Position numbers and translations under genes: made by a program. The notes under the pieces were generated by a model. That model had not been told where the DNA came from, did no database searches, and saw only the letters and a program-made list of their open reading frames with translations. DNA of 23,950 nucleotides from Balamuthia mandrillaris (Eukaryota; Discosea; Longamoebia; Balamuthiidae), in assembly GCA_031835245.1 (NCBI GenBank), contig JAVKOQ010000273.1, positions 45,001 to 68,950 on the forward strand, in the 5' to 3' direction. Below, one piece after another: positions 1 to 10,686 of the stretch (the first letter of the stretch is position 1; every line of letters begins with the position of its first letter).

Positions 1-361
1 AGGTCCTTCTTCTTCACTTTTTTTTTTGATCATTGTTTGTCTTCCTTCTGAGCGCAGCACAGCAACAGCTGCTGTCGTACTGTCTACAAAAATGAGATAT
101 AAACCTTTTACAGGCAGGCGGCGTGTCCCTTCCGGGTGGTCTCTCAACAACAACAACAACGTATAAGACAACAACAACAACAACAACAAAAAAAAAAAAA
201 CACTAACTCTAACACAAAACAAAAACACCAAGGCAAGCCGCGCACAACCTGACGAGAACATTTTCCCGGTATGGAGCTTTCACAACAAGGTTTTGTACTT
301 TTTATATTCCTGATCTTGTTCTTGTTCTTCTACTTCTTGTTCTTCCTCTTCTTCTTTACTG
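1..361 (+). promoter_or_regulatory. Upstream region and 5' leader of the first gene, with CAA microsatellite
   Basis: No coding region is recognisable here. Positions 145-200 form an imperfect (CAA)n tract ending in a run of A. Positions 301-358 are a strongly pyrimidine-rich stretch of CTT/TTC repeats that runs directly up to the ATG at 362. Pyrimidine-rich tracts next to the start also occur elsewhere in this window, so this may be core promoter or leader sequence. No clear TATA box is visible. The transcription start cannot be placed from sequence alone. Confidence 0.4.
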
Positions 362-3300
362 ATGGCACTTTCGGTAACAGAACATATGGAAGTTCCATAT
401 GCGATAGAAGGGACGTTCCTTGAGTTGTTTGAAAAGATACCTATACCTCCTCCCAACGATGAGCTAGGTCAAGATTTGTTCAAATACCCTACTGTCCTTT
501 GGGAAGCTTCAGAGGCGCTGCAGAAGATGGCCCTCCTTTTGCGGAGGGAAGAAAACAAAGTTCTCTTCGTGGAGGAAGGTGGACTGCAGCTGCTTGCTCA
601 GGTGCTTCAATTTTGCGAAGGCCCTCTTGCCCCTGGCGATCCTCCTGGCAAAGAGTTGCTTCTACAGCGAACCAGAAAGTATTGCATGAAAGCGGTAAAG
701 AGATTCAAGCGCGAATTGGAAAGCTACAAGATCATTGGCCTCTCTGACAAGGAAGTAGCCGTTCTTCGGGGAGCCGTATCAAGAAGTATTCTGTTAGGTT
801 CTGCTAGGACCAAGGAGGTCAGCGATGAGAGACACATGGACCATTTGCCGTCTGACGGGAGGGCGCTCATCGAGGTGCAGGCCGCTCAATACGCAAACGA
901 TGCGGTTTTGCCGCAACAGGAAGCAGCAACTGAAGAGAAACAGAGCGTCACTGATGAGCAAACCACGGAAGGGCAGCTAGAAAAGGTAAGAGTTGCAGAG
1001 ATAACGAGCAGTCTGAGCCAAGTAGAGCGACGCGCAAGCGCAGAGATGGTCAGGCAAAGCACCATCGAAAAAGAGGCAGGAGAGGGGATTGTCAGGAAAA
1101 GCAGCACCACACAACAGCAGCCACAACGGCTAAAACCACTTCCTGCGTCTCCGCTGGCTCAACGAGCAGAAGGAAACCGTCCTATACCTCCACAGGCTGA
1201 CTCTAGGCCTGACAACGCTCTTCCACGTCAACCAATGGCACACACGAACGAGCGTGAACCAATCAAGGTAGTGCCAAGCGTCTCAGTGCAACAACGCGCC
1301 TCGGTCATGCCGGTGATGGGAGTAATGCCGATGCCCGCTCGCCAACAAGCTTCCGCCAAGCCCTCTCCTTTTCCTACAGCAGTCTCAGCTCCTACACCAG
1401 TACCAGTGCCTACAGCTATTACATTAGCAGTGCCCGAAACCCACATGAAAGGTGCTCCTTCTCATTCTTCTTTAGGCAGCTTACAGCTAACCTGTTTATG
1501 CAACATGACGACGAAAAAGATACCAATCAGCAATCCTCTGCTAAGAAAAAAGTACTCATCCATTCCAAAGCTCCATTGCAGAGTAGGCCCAAATACTTGG
1601 AACGGGAATCACCTTCCACAGAACTGGACGCACTACTAACTCGACTCGTGCAAGAGAGCGATATTGCCTCGCGTTACGAAGTGGTTAGAGACCATTTTAA
1701 TTATTTGAGGGTAGAAACAAAGAACAAGAAATACAGCGCGAAGCCAGTAGTTTTAGCATGTACCGGGTCTGCCCTTTATTGCATCGATGCAACCGCCTGG
1801 GCAGGAGTGGAGTGCGGATGGACATATGACCAAATCCATGCCGTCAGGATTGATGATAGCAGTTTGAATGCCCCCATAAATAACTTAGGAGAAGAATTAG
1901 CAGAGCCTTTATCTATGTTTAATGGAGAACCTCCTCGGTTGATATGCATAGCGTTACAACAAGTTAGCCAAACTGCTCGTTTTTTATCTCTCCTGTTTTC
2001 TTTGTTCGTTGTTCTTTGCATCCCGTATAACATTGCAACAATTCACCATATGGCAGGGAGGACTACATCACTTTGTGGAACATCGTCGGGCGGATCTGAA
2101 AGATCTCTTGCAGTGTATCAACAGAGGGCGGTTGTCGATTGCGACGATAAAGGTATGTCCACCTTTGTATCCACTGATAACCAAAACTCACGTTTGTTTG
2201 CATCATGAAGCAAATTCAGCTTAGCGAGTTGGCACCTACACCGTATTCTTTCTTACAGCCTCATGGAATGGATCTATTTACTAATGTACTGTCTGCAAAC
2301 CTTCTATTCCCTCTTCGACGCCGGTACTGACCAATTTGTTTATAGAAATCAAAGATAGAACCTGTGTTGGAAGCCTTGGCAGTGGCCGGCTTTACTGAGC
2401 AGGACATATGGGAAGGTAATCTTGACCTTCCCAGGGTTATCCAGCAATTCAAAGAAACAGCCCTTCAGGATGTTTTCCGTACGTTCGCCCTCCACGTTGC
2501 AGACAAATGTACTAATTACGGTTTTCTTCAGAACAACGGGACAAGGATTATGTTGTGATATTCCTTTTACCGGAGGGCGACGCCTTTGGTGGACTGTTCC
2601 GTAAGCTATATCGGGTTGGGTCCAATGTACCAGTAAAAAAGGTGAAGTTTATGCCTTACAGAGAAGGAGAGCAAGTATTTTAACATGTTTGTACAGATAC
2701 TGCGCACGTTGTGCAACAGGCTCAATGTTGATCCGCAAAAATACTGCCTTACAACCCTTTCAGGTTGTCCTATCAGTTCGGAGGAGGTTTTGGCTTCCTA
2801 TGGTCTTGGTTCTTTATTCGAAAACTGGCAACTGAAACTCATTGAAAAAGGTTAGTTAGAGTTGATCTAAGTGTTGATGTACTGTCACGTTGCACCAGAA
2901 AACAAACCACCAACTCCAGATGTACCAACCAACACTGGCAATTATGTTGTCGAGTTCCAGCTTCCGGGTACACCAGCTTTCTCTGGTTTGCTTAGGAAGG
3001 CTCTTAAAGTGGATGCCTACCGCCCCATAGAAGAGGTACTGTACCTTTCTTCTTTTTTTTTGTTTCCATCCTGATTAGACTATGAACATGCAACGTATGG
3101 CCATAACTGACATACTTCGAAGGTGGTCAGCTTCTTGTGTTCCAGGATCAAAGTGTCGAACCCGCATCACTATGGCATCATGTCGTTAGACGGATCGAGG
3201 GAGTTGGTGCGTTTATGCTCTTTCTCCCCTCTCACCAGCAGTTGGGCTAACAAACACTCATTTCGAACGATGGCAAACCTTCCTAGAGCAACTCTGAAGT

Positions 3301-4548
3301 TCTCTCAGATTTAGGATTAGGGGTCAAGTTTCCAACTTGCAAGTTGCAGCTTATCCAAAAGAATTTTCCACTGGGCACCGATCCTGTTGCTGGTTTGTTC
3401 CTCCTCTCAAAGTTGCCTCTTCTCGTGTGTTTTGTTATGGAGGGGAGGGAGCTAGAGATCACAGTCCTTTATCTCCAACTCACCCTTTAAATGTACCTCC
3501 GAACACAGACAAGAAACTTGTGGTCAGCCTGCTCAACGACCTCATCGCCAACGCAGTGGATATTGTTCACCAGAGAAGGGAGCAGCGGGTACAGAGTATT
3601 TGTCAACAAATAGTTCTTTCGATTGTAGAACACGTGTGCTTTGAATGTGAAAGAGCCAACACTATCCCTCCTCGCGTTGCCCTTCTCAGTGGCGAAGCAA
3701 GAAAGCAATTCTATGAACGCCTTGCTTATCATGAGAAACAAGAGTTTGCCCTTTGCCCAATGTAAGTCTCCTCTCTTCTCTCTTTCTCTCTCTTGGATTC
3801 ATTGGCTAGATGGAAGCTTACAATTAGCATCTGTGCAATCAGAAACGCCTACAAACGAATAACAAGTAAAACAAAAGATGCAGCAATAACACCACTGCAG
3901 CTACCCCACTCCCTACAAAACAGCCTCAACCGCAACATTGCGGGGGCTCCCCTTCCACCATCCGCAACAGCTGGGCAAGCAGTTGGTGGTTTCCCAGACC
4001 GCAGATTCGGTTATATTCCACCCCAACAACCCTTGCCCATTCCTACCCTCCGCAAAGTGAAAGGGGCCACATTGCTCAACACCGCTGCTGGCGTCACTCA
4101 AAGCGACATTCAAAACCAGAAAAGGTTCCTGTTCTTGCCCCCCCCCCTTTCTCTGTTTGGCTACATGCAGCAACCGACTGACGATGTTGGTGATGCACCC
4201 ACCGGCAGTGCTCTCCGCACAGCTAAGCCTGAACAAACACAAGCAGCAGCTCCAATACCAAGAAGAAGGCCAAGCTTCTCGTTAATACAGGCTGGCACAG
4301 AGGAGCTGATGTCCAAACTGAAAAGACGTAACGAGGTCATACGCTCTGCGGCCACAGGAGGAGCACCACAACCATTGCCTCTTCCAACAGGAGGGAGCAT
4401 GCCTGTGCCGGCTTCCTACCAGCTGCATCCTCTCCCGCCGATACAACAACAACCTTCGCCCCTCGTGATAGAGGAGTTAGAGGAGATAGGAGAAGAAGTA
4501 GAAGAGGAGGAAGAAGATGTTGAGGAAGAGGAAGGGATAGAGGTGTAG
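362..4548 (+). CDS. Unknown 1133-aa protein with PH-like segment and two tandem ubiquitin/RBD-like modules
   Basis: I do not recognise this gene as a whole. My exon model is 362-1451, 1487-1962, 2057-2152, 2346-2478, 2532-2674, 2697-2850, 2899-3035, 3123-3210, 3300-3392, 3509-3761 and 3810-4548. All junctions are GT-AG and the total is 1134 codons. Residues 1-130 are helical and repeat-like, and 130-370 are low-complexity Gln/Pro/Ala. Residues about 410-550 look like a PH-type fold ending in an amphipathic helix (exon 3). Residues about 603-697 and 712-800 are two related modules: both open with YVV.F.LP and F.GL.RK, then have LC.R(L/I).V, then GLG before a K/QL.LI.K strand. This is reminiscent of talin F0/Ras-binding ubiquitin folds. 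Residues 804-887 are helical, followed by a Pro/Gln-rich region and an acidic Glu tail. A cytoskeletal or small-GTPase adaptor role is inference only. The first intron (35 nt) and the sixth-exon acceptor (22-nt intron) are unusually short. Confidence 0.75.
2675..2696 (+). other. Candidate 22-nt intron
   Basis: The segment starts with GT, has TTTAAC as a possible branch site and ends in TACAG. Unspliced, it puts an in-frame stop in the middle of the first ubiquitin-like module. Spliced, the frame is restored exactly in phase 0, and the flanking residues (LC.RL.V) line up with the second module. Other introns in the window are about 45-190 nt. A genuine ultra-short intron, an assembly error, or a damaged allele are all possible. 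Confidence 0.45.
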
Positions 4549-4708
4549 TTTGCACTGCTGTATTTGTGTTGTGGCTTGTGAAGTTTGTTGTTGTCTAGGA
4601 ATATTGTGTTTCTTCTTTCTTTTCGGGTTAAGCACCAAAAAATACTCACAAAAAGATAGAGGAAAGCAAACGAGAAGAACTGAAAACAAAAGAGGAGGCA
4701 GGTAGCCA
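4549..4708. other. Short intergenic region between convergent genes
   Basis: These 160 bp must hold the 3' ends of both the upstream + strand gene and the asparaginyl-tRNA synthetase on the - strand. It contains no further reading frame of interest. The compactness suggests overlapping or abutting 3' untranslated regions. Confidence 0.5.
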
Positions 4709-6595
4709 CTAGAACTCGCAGTGCCTGGGGTATCTGGGGAACGGAATGGCATCTCGGATGTTATCAACGCCGGTTGTATACAGCACAAGGCGTTCAAAGC
4801 CAACACCAAATCCTGAATGAGGGACCGTGCCGAACCTACGGAGGTCCAGGTAGGGAGCGTAAGCCTGTTCATCAAGGCCTGGCGTCGACCTTATCCTAAA
4901 TAAATAAACACCAAAGAAAAAAGGAGAAAGAAAATGGGAGCATGAGTAAGAGTGGGTGGTAATATGCTATAAATGCAGAACGTACTTTTCAAGCAACTTC
5001 TCAAGCCTTTCTTCCCTCTGACTGCCACCCATAAGCTCTCCTACTTTGGGGACCAAGACATCCATGGCGGCAACGGTCTTACCGTCCTCGTTGAGACGCA
5101 TGTAGAAGGCCTTGATGTCCTTAGGGTAGTCAGTAACGATGACAGGACCCTTGTAGATGTTTTCGGTGATGTAGCGCTCGTGCTCAGAGGACAAGTCAAT
5201 GCCCCACTCAACAGGGTGCTCGAACTTGGCTCCTGATTTGATGAGCTGCTCCACAGCGGAGGTGTAGGTGATCCTCCTGAAAGGTGTGCTGACGACCTCC
5301 TCTAGCCTTTTCACGAGTCCGGGCTTCTGTTGCTTCTCAAAGTACTGAAGATCATCCATGCAGTTGTCAAGGACATATTGAATGACAAACTTCAAGAAAT
5401 CTTCCGCCAGATCCATGTTGTCATGAATGTCTCCGAAAGCAATCTCCGGCTCAATCATCCAAAACTCAGCCAAGTGGCGAGCAGTGTTGGAGTCCTCAGC
5501 CCTGAAAGTGGGCCCAAAGGTGTAAACGTTGCTGAGGGCACAGGCGTAGTGCTCGGCGTTGAGCTGTCCGCTGACAGTGAGGAAAGCAGGTTTAGAGAAA
5601 AAGTCGGCCGCGTAGTCAATGTCCCCTGTGTTGGTTGTTGGAATGTCGCTGGTCTTTTTTGCTTTGGAGAGCAGTGTGGTCACTTGGAACATTTCTCCAG
5701 CGCCCTCGCAGTCAGAGGCCGTGATGAGAGGTGTATGCACATACAAGAAACCTCTCTCTTGGAAAAACTTGTGCACGGCAAATGCCAACGCGTTACGAAC
5801 TCTGGCCACTGAACCGATCTGCAACAGAATTCAGAATTGTGAGGTGGATAGGAAGAAGGGAATGGGATAAAGCAATGGTGCGGAAGAACGTACAAAGTTA
5901 GTCCTAGGACGAAGATGAGCAATGGTACGCAAAAACTCAAGGGAGTGCTCCTTTTTGGCCAGGGGATAGGCATCCGGGTGAGCGGTACCAACCAAAGCCA
6001 CCTCGTAGACAAGCAGTTCCACCTTCTGACCCTTTCCTTTGCTCTGCACGAGACGGCCACGGGCGCAGATGGAGGAACCGGTGTAGCCGTTCTTGGACAG
6101 GTCGTCAAAGCCAGGGCGACTCTTGTCCACCACCAATTGAAGGCCTTGCAGAGTAGAACCGTCATTCAACTCCACAAAGGCAAACGCTCCCTTGCCCTGA
6201 ACGCGCATGGTTCGGACCCAACCAGCCACTGTGATGACTTGACCAATGAGCTTCTCGCCCTTGTCCTTGCGGCCAAGGATTTCTTTGATGACCAAGCGAC
6301 CAGCAAAGATGTGGCGGCCGCTGGGCTTTTCTAACTCAAGGCGACTCTGAAGGTCCTTGGTCGCTGCGCGCAACTGGTTTTGGTTAACCACAGTGGGACC
6401 CCAGGTGAGTGTCTACTCCGAAAACAAAAAGCAGCAACAGAAAAGAGACACGAGAAGAGGAAAAGGGGAGTGCACGTGTCCACATACCCTTTTGATTTCC
6501 TCGAGAGCTTCCTCCAGGGTCTTGGGTTGTTCTTCCTCCTCGGAAGGGGAACCCTCCACTTCCTTGTTCTTCTCTTCCTTGAAGTGGTCCGACAT
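4709..6595 (-). CDS. NARS1: Asparaginyl-tRNA synthetase, cytosolic type
   Basis: Class IIb aminoacyl-tRNA synthetase that charges tRNA-Asn with asparagine in the cytosol. The exons, in coding order, are 6488-6595, 5894-6412, 4986-5818 and 4709-4895, with introns of 75, 75 and 90 nt. They give 548 aa, the usual length for eukaryotic cytosolic enzymes. Residues 1-36 are a charged N-terminal extension. Residues about 94-195 form the OB-fold anticodon-binding domain ([11 protein letters not shown], then FVELNDGS). The catalytic domain follows, with motif 2 around 308-332 ([21 protein letters not shown] region) and motif 3 at 516-540 ([11 protein letters not shown]). It ends in IRDAIPFPR, the asparaginyl-type ending. 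No damage is visible. There is no mitochondrial targeting signal, so a cytosolic role is most likely. It diverges from the PIP5K gene across a 344-bp gap. Confidence 0.96.
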
Positions 6596-6939
6596 TTTGT
6601 GTGGTGGCGGTGGTGGTTTGCTCGGGGCAGCAGCAGGCTAAGTCTCACTCAGGGAGGGGGGTGGGGTGGGAGCGAGTAGCAGTGGTAGCAGGGACGAAAG
6701 TGAAGTGTTGCGCTGTTGTTGTTGGCGCAAAACAAAAACAAAACAAAAGGGGGGACGGCTGGCGGCACAGCCTTAATTCAGCAGAAGAAGAAGAAAGACC
6801 ACCCTAAGAGAAGAGTCAATTACCCCCCTCCAACACCCTCTCCAGCATCCCACCCGCAAAACAACCCTCCTCCGCTTCTCCCTCCTCTCACCGCCATCAT
6901 CACTAATTAAGGGGCAGTGGGCATCCCCCTTCAATAACA
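6596..6939. promoter_or_regulatory. Shared divergent promoter region (AsnRS / PIP5K)
   Basis: The start codons of two oppositely directed genes lie 344 bp apart. The AsnRS-proximal half is rich in GGTGG/GGGTGGG-type G runs on the + strand. The PIP5K-proximal half is rich in CCTCC/CCCCCTCC runs. No clear TATA box is visible and I cannot place either transcription start. The symmetric G-rich and C-rich composition could reflect binding sites or simple strand skew. Confidence 0.5.
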
Positions 6940-9900
6940 ATGCAACAAGCAGCCGGAGAAGGGAGCCGCCGAGGACCGCCTCCCTCCTTGCCACCGCCAC
7001 AAGGGCGCTCTCAGTTACCATCAGTAATGCCTTCTCATGCTATTAGCGCTGCTGGGACCTCTGGGGGTGGTGGTGCACCTCCGAAGCCACTGCCACAACC
7101 ACGACCACGACAGCAAATGCAAGCACATTTGCCCACAGCTGCTTCCACTGCTCCCTCCAACCAAACAGCTGCTGCGGTGCATAGCCCAGTGGAAGGAGGG
7201 GGAGGGCATTTGCTCGGGCGAGCTTATGGCTCTGCAAGAGCTCTGCGTCACCCCACTAAGAGCACCGGCCTTGCTGCCGCCCCTACTCCCACCATTACCT
7301 CTGATACAGCCAGAAGTGGTGCTGCCGCTGTTCCCAAAAGTGCACCCCCACGTCCTCCTAGGACACGTTCCCATGATACCATCTCACGCCATGTTGTTTC
7401 CCCTGAACTATCTCACCAGCAGGAGCACCACCTCCAACAGCAGCAGCATAGCCACAGCTACCGCCCTAGCCTTCATACGAATACAAATGCCAACAACAGC
7501 AACAACAACACCAATGTTAACCCTCCTACTACCACGAAAATAGTGGCAGCCGTTTCTACGCATTCCTCTACTCCATTACCAACCAACCAAGGCGCTAGTA
7601 CGGCCTCCGTCTTAACCACTGCTGCTACTACCACCCTCCCGAGCAGCTCTACTGCCAATACCACCAGTACTGCTGAGACAGGTTCCACTCTGAAGAAGCT
7701 GTTTCTTCCCTGGTCTTCACTTAGGAATGATAGCAACAACAACCAGTTCTCAATATCATCTCCTTCCAACTTTAGGCGCATAGGCAAGGCCAATGATACC
7801 ACCGTTCCATCCCCTGCCCCACCTCCATCCGCTAGCGCTGCGAACACTCTGTTGCCAACAACAGGTAGCAGCAGTTCTTCTTCTGCTCGCTCTCCCTCTT
7901 CTTCCTCCGTCTTGATAGCGTCATCTGTAGCACCAACTGTCTCTGCACCTAAACTTATCAGTTACACCCGCCGCCGTCGAAGGTTCGTTCATTATCTATC
8001 TTCTTGTGTTTTCCTTCCTGTTTCTGTGAGGTGTGAGCGTTCAAAAACCAACAAATAAATGCAGCCGGAGCTTGGATGGTGGCGATGATCCCAGAAAACT
8101 AGGAGCAAGAGGAGGCACAGCAGCAAATAGAGGAGGAGAAACGGGCCGCAGCCAGCGTACGGGTGTAACGACGTCCGGCACGATGCGGGCTACATCCACC
8201 GCCAGGAGCCCACCCGACAAGAGACCAATGGGTCCCGGTTCAACCCAGGAGGAATTTCCACCACGACCACCGCCTTCCCAACTGCTTGGGGCGACCACAA
8301 AAGTTAGATCAGGAACAACGATCGCGGCTGCTCGTTCATTACATAGGACCACCGCCAACGTTAACCCTCCAACAACTACAGTACATCGTGCAGTAGAAAA
8401 AACAGCATCAATAAGTAAAGTGGAAGATAAAGTGGAGGTAGATGAGCTGAAGCGGTATGGTTGGGTTAGGGTTGTTCTAGCGGGAGACGATGAACGAGAG
8501 GAGGAGATCGACGTCGCGAAAGAGCTCCCATTAACCAATAGTTTGGAGGAGCGAGGAAAAGGAGAAGGCCAGAAGGTGACCTTATCTACTATCAAGGAAG
8601 GAAGAGCTACAACAAGCAGGCCTAATAGCGGCTCTAGCGGTACCAGTGATGATGGCAACGGCAGTGGTGGCAGTGGAGATATTGCCAAGGACGGGAATGA
8701 CATGGGATCCGAGTCAGATGACAGAAGTGGATGGGTAAAACGTCTGATACAGCAAGAGCAAGAGCGGCTACGGCGTCTGCCTTTCATCCCATCTGGCGCG
8801 GATAACGACTCTGTTGTTGGTGCAGGAAAGTCCCCCAAAGAAACGGATAGCTACGAAGAAGGAAAAGAAGAACAGAAAGAAGAACTGGAATTGGAGGAAA
8901 CCAGCGATAAGCCCGCGCGCAAAAAGGAAGTTATGATGAGACACAGGATGAGGCAGGGTATACGCTCCGCCATCGAACTATCTCTGCAGCGCCACCCTAT
9001 CACCCGCTTTCCGGATATACATGGCGCTGCTGCCTACTACGGCGCTTCAATCGCGGCTTTGGCCAAAGAAATGTCATCCTTCCTCGGCATGAACAAACAA
9101 CCCAACTCCAAACAACAACAACAACACGAACAACCCACAGCACGTCCTCCCCTATTACCACAACGACCAACTGTTGCTGATCGCCGTTTCGTTGAGGAGG
9201 ACTTTAAGGACAAAAACACGTTTACCTTGAAGAAGGACGAAGACAAGTTTGTTTTTCGAGAGTATGCCCCTCTTGTTTTTCGAGAGCTTCGGCACAGAGC
9301 TGGCTTTAGCGAGGACGATTATGTGGTTTGTATTTGTTAGAACTTTCTCGCTCTCTATTAAGTTGCTGATGCACACAAAGCGTTCTGTTTGTAAAGAAGG
9401 TTTTTCAGACTTGGCATTCTCGGGCAAAAGTGGCAATTTTTTGTACATAACAAAGGACAACCAATTTGGTATGCTATCAATAATCAGAGTGTTTGTATTG
9501 TTACCAAGTATGACTTACCTTTTGGGTATTCTCCTTTACTGCTAGTTCTTAAAACTATGCCGCCTGCTGAAACTAAATTTCTAAGACGGATACTCACTCA
9601 TTACTATGAGGTAAGCTATCATCTGCAACCTGTTAAGTTTGTTTGGGTTGCGTTGTTCGCTGGTAACTGATTCTCTTGGAAAAGCATCTATGTAAAGATG
9701 GGGAGTCTTTGTTAACGCGGTTTGTGGGAATGTATCGCATGAAAATGTCAGCTGTAGACGAAGTTCGCTTTATAGTAATGCTAAACATTTTCGCAACTCC
9801 AAAGAAGATCCACGAGCGGTATGACTTGAAGGTACGTGTAGTAAGTGTGGAAATAAGAGAAGCTGTGATCAATCTTTGAAATTTACACTAGGGATCTACT

Positions 9901-10580
9901 GTGGGAAGGCAGACATTATTTTCATGTACGATGGATAAACCTATAGACGCCCTCATGTTAAAAGATTTGGATCTGATAGGCCGCTTCCGGATGGCTCTTG
10001 GTACAGAGCGCAAAGCACGATTTGTATCACTCCTCCAAAGAGATGCAGAGGTATCCCAGTCACCTATGGCATTCTGTATACATGCTCTGTTCTTGGATTA
10101 ATTACTCTCTCCCTCTCCTATCTCCTCTCCTCTCTCTCTCTCTCTCTCGCTCTCTCTCGCTCTCTCTCCTCTCTCTCCAGTTCTTGGCAAGCTTTGGCAT
10201 TATAGACTACAGCTTGTTGCTGGGCGTCCACTTCTTGGATAGAGAAGAAAATGAACCAGTGATAACCCCACTAAGGTAAAGTGCATCGTGCATTGCTAAC
10301 TATTCAGCTCGTAGTAACTTTTTTGTTTTTTTGTATTCAAAACAGTGCCACTCAACTGAAAAGAGCAGACGGGGGCATATTTGCCAGCGACAACGACCGA
10401 ATGCCAAAGAACGCCATTTATTACTGCGCCATAATTGACATACTGCAACCCTACAACACCAAAAAAGTGCTGGAGCACAACATGAAGGCCTTGGTTTACA
10501 ACAAAGACGGTATTTCAGTCTGTTCTCCACAAAAGTATGTGGAACGGTTTCTTCGGTTCATAACCAACTACATCGACTGA
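6940..10580 (+). CDS. Phosphatidylinositol-4-phosphate 5-kinase, type-I-like, with long low-complexity N-terminus
   Basis: Makes PI(4,5)P2 from PI4P at membranes, controlling actin and membrane traffic. The exons are 6940-7982, 8065-9325, 9381-9468, 9546-9610, 9685-9831, 9892-10050, 10181-10275 and 10346-10580. They total 1031 codons with consistent GT-AG junctions. Residues 1-640 are low complexity (Pro, Ser, Thr, Asn, Gln runs, then a charged stretch). The kinase domain starts near 642 and has FREYAPLVFRELR, the ATP-binding lysine in VLKT (K800), DLKGS at 866-870, IIDYS at 928-932 and the metal-binding AIID motif with D984. The stretch after D984 (KKVLEH...KALV then ISV...Y.ERF) matches the type I specificity/activation loop. 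The N-terminal extension has no domain I recognise. The first intron lies inside the low-complexity region. ATG 6940 is the first in-frame start; a later start within the same exon cannot be excluded. Confidence 0.93.
10105..10178 (+). repeat. (CT)n microsatellite inside a PIP5K intron
   Basis: An almost pure CT tract with a few CG and CC interruptions fills the 3' half of the intron between 10051 and 10180. It doubles as the polypyrimidine tract before the CAG acceptor at 10180. Confidence 0.85.
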
Positions 10581-10686
10581 CGAATGGTTGCGGAAGGAGA
10601 TTAAGGCGGCGCCCTATGTGTAACAAATACTGCTTTATTTGATCCTCCCTTTCGCACAATCAAAGAGGTTCATGGCGGTGCTGCAC
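10581..10686. other. 106-bp gap between convergent stop codons
   Basis: The PIP5K stop on the + strand and the STE20-kinase stop on the - strand face each other across 106 bp. The 3' untranslated regions of both genes probably overlap here. No other feature is visible. Confidence 0.5.

Noticed and set aside
2259-2323. A possible extra exon of the first gene, bounded by TTACAG and GGTACTG, followed by another 22-nt GT-AG interval.
   Set aside because: In none of the three frames does it join exon 3 and the next exon without a stop. A single longer intron (2153-2345) gives a clean frame.
4125-4170. A GT-AG interval with a poly-C tract near the end of the first gene, looking like an intron.
   Set aside because: The frame stays open when it is retained, and splicing 46 nt would shift to a frame that soon stops.
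4161-4875. Several minus-strand open frames overlapping the 3' end of the first gene.
   Set aside because: They are shadows of Pro/Gln-rich and acidic coding sequence, overlap the AsnRS terminal exon in the wrong frame, and lack splice support.
7021-8838. Long minus-strand open frames inside the PIP5K N-terminal exons.
   Set aside because: Low-complexity codon composition creates open antisense frames. The + strand frame joins in phase to a clear kinase domain.
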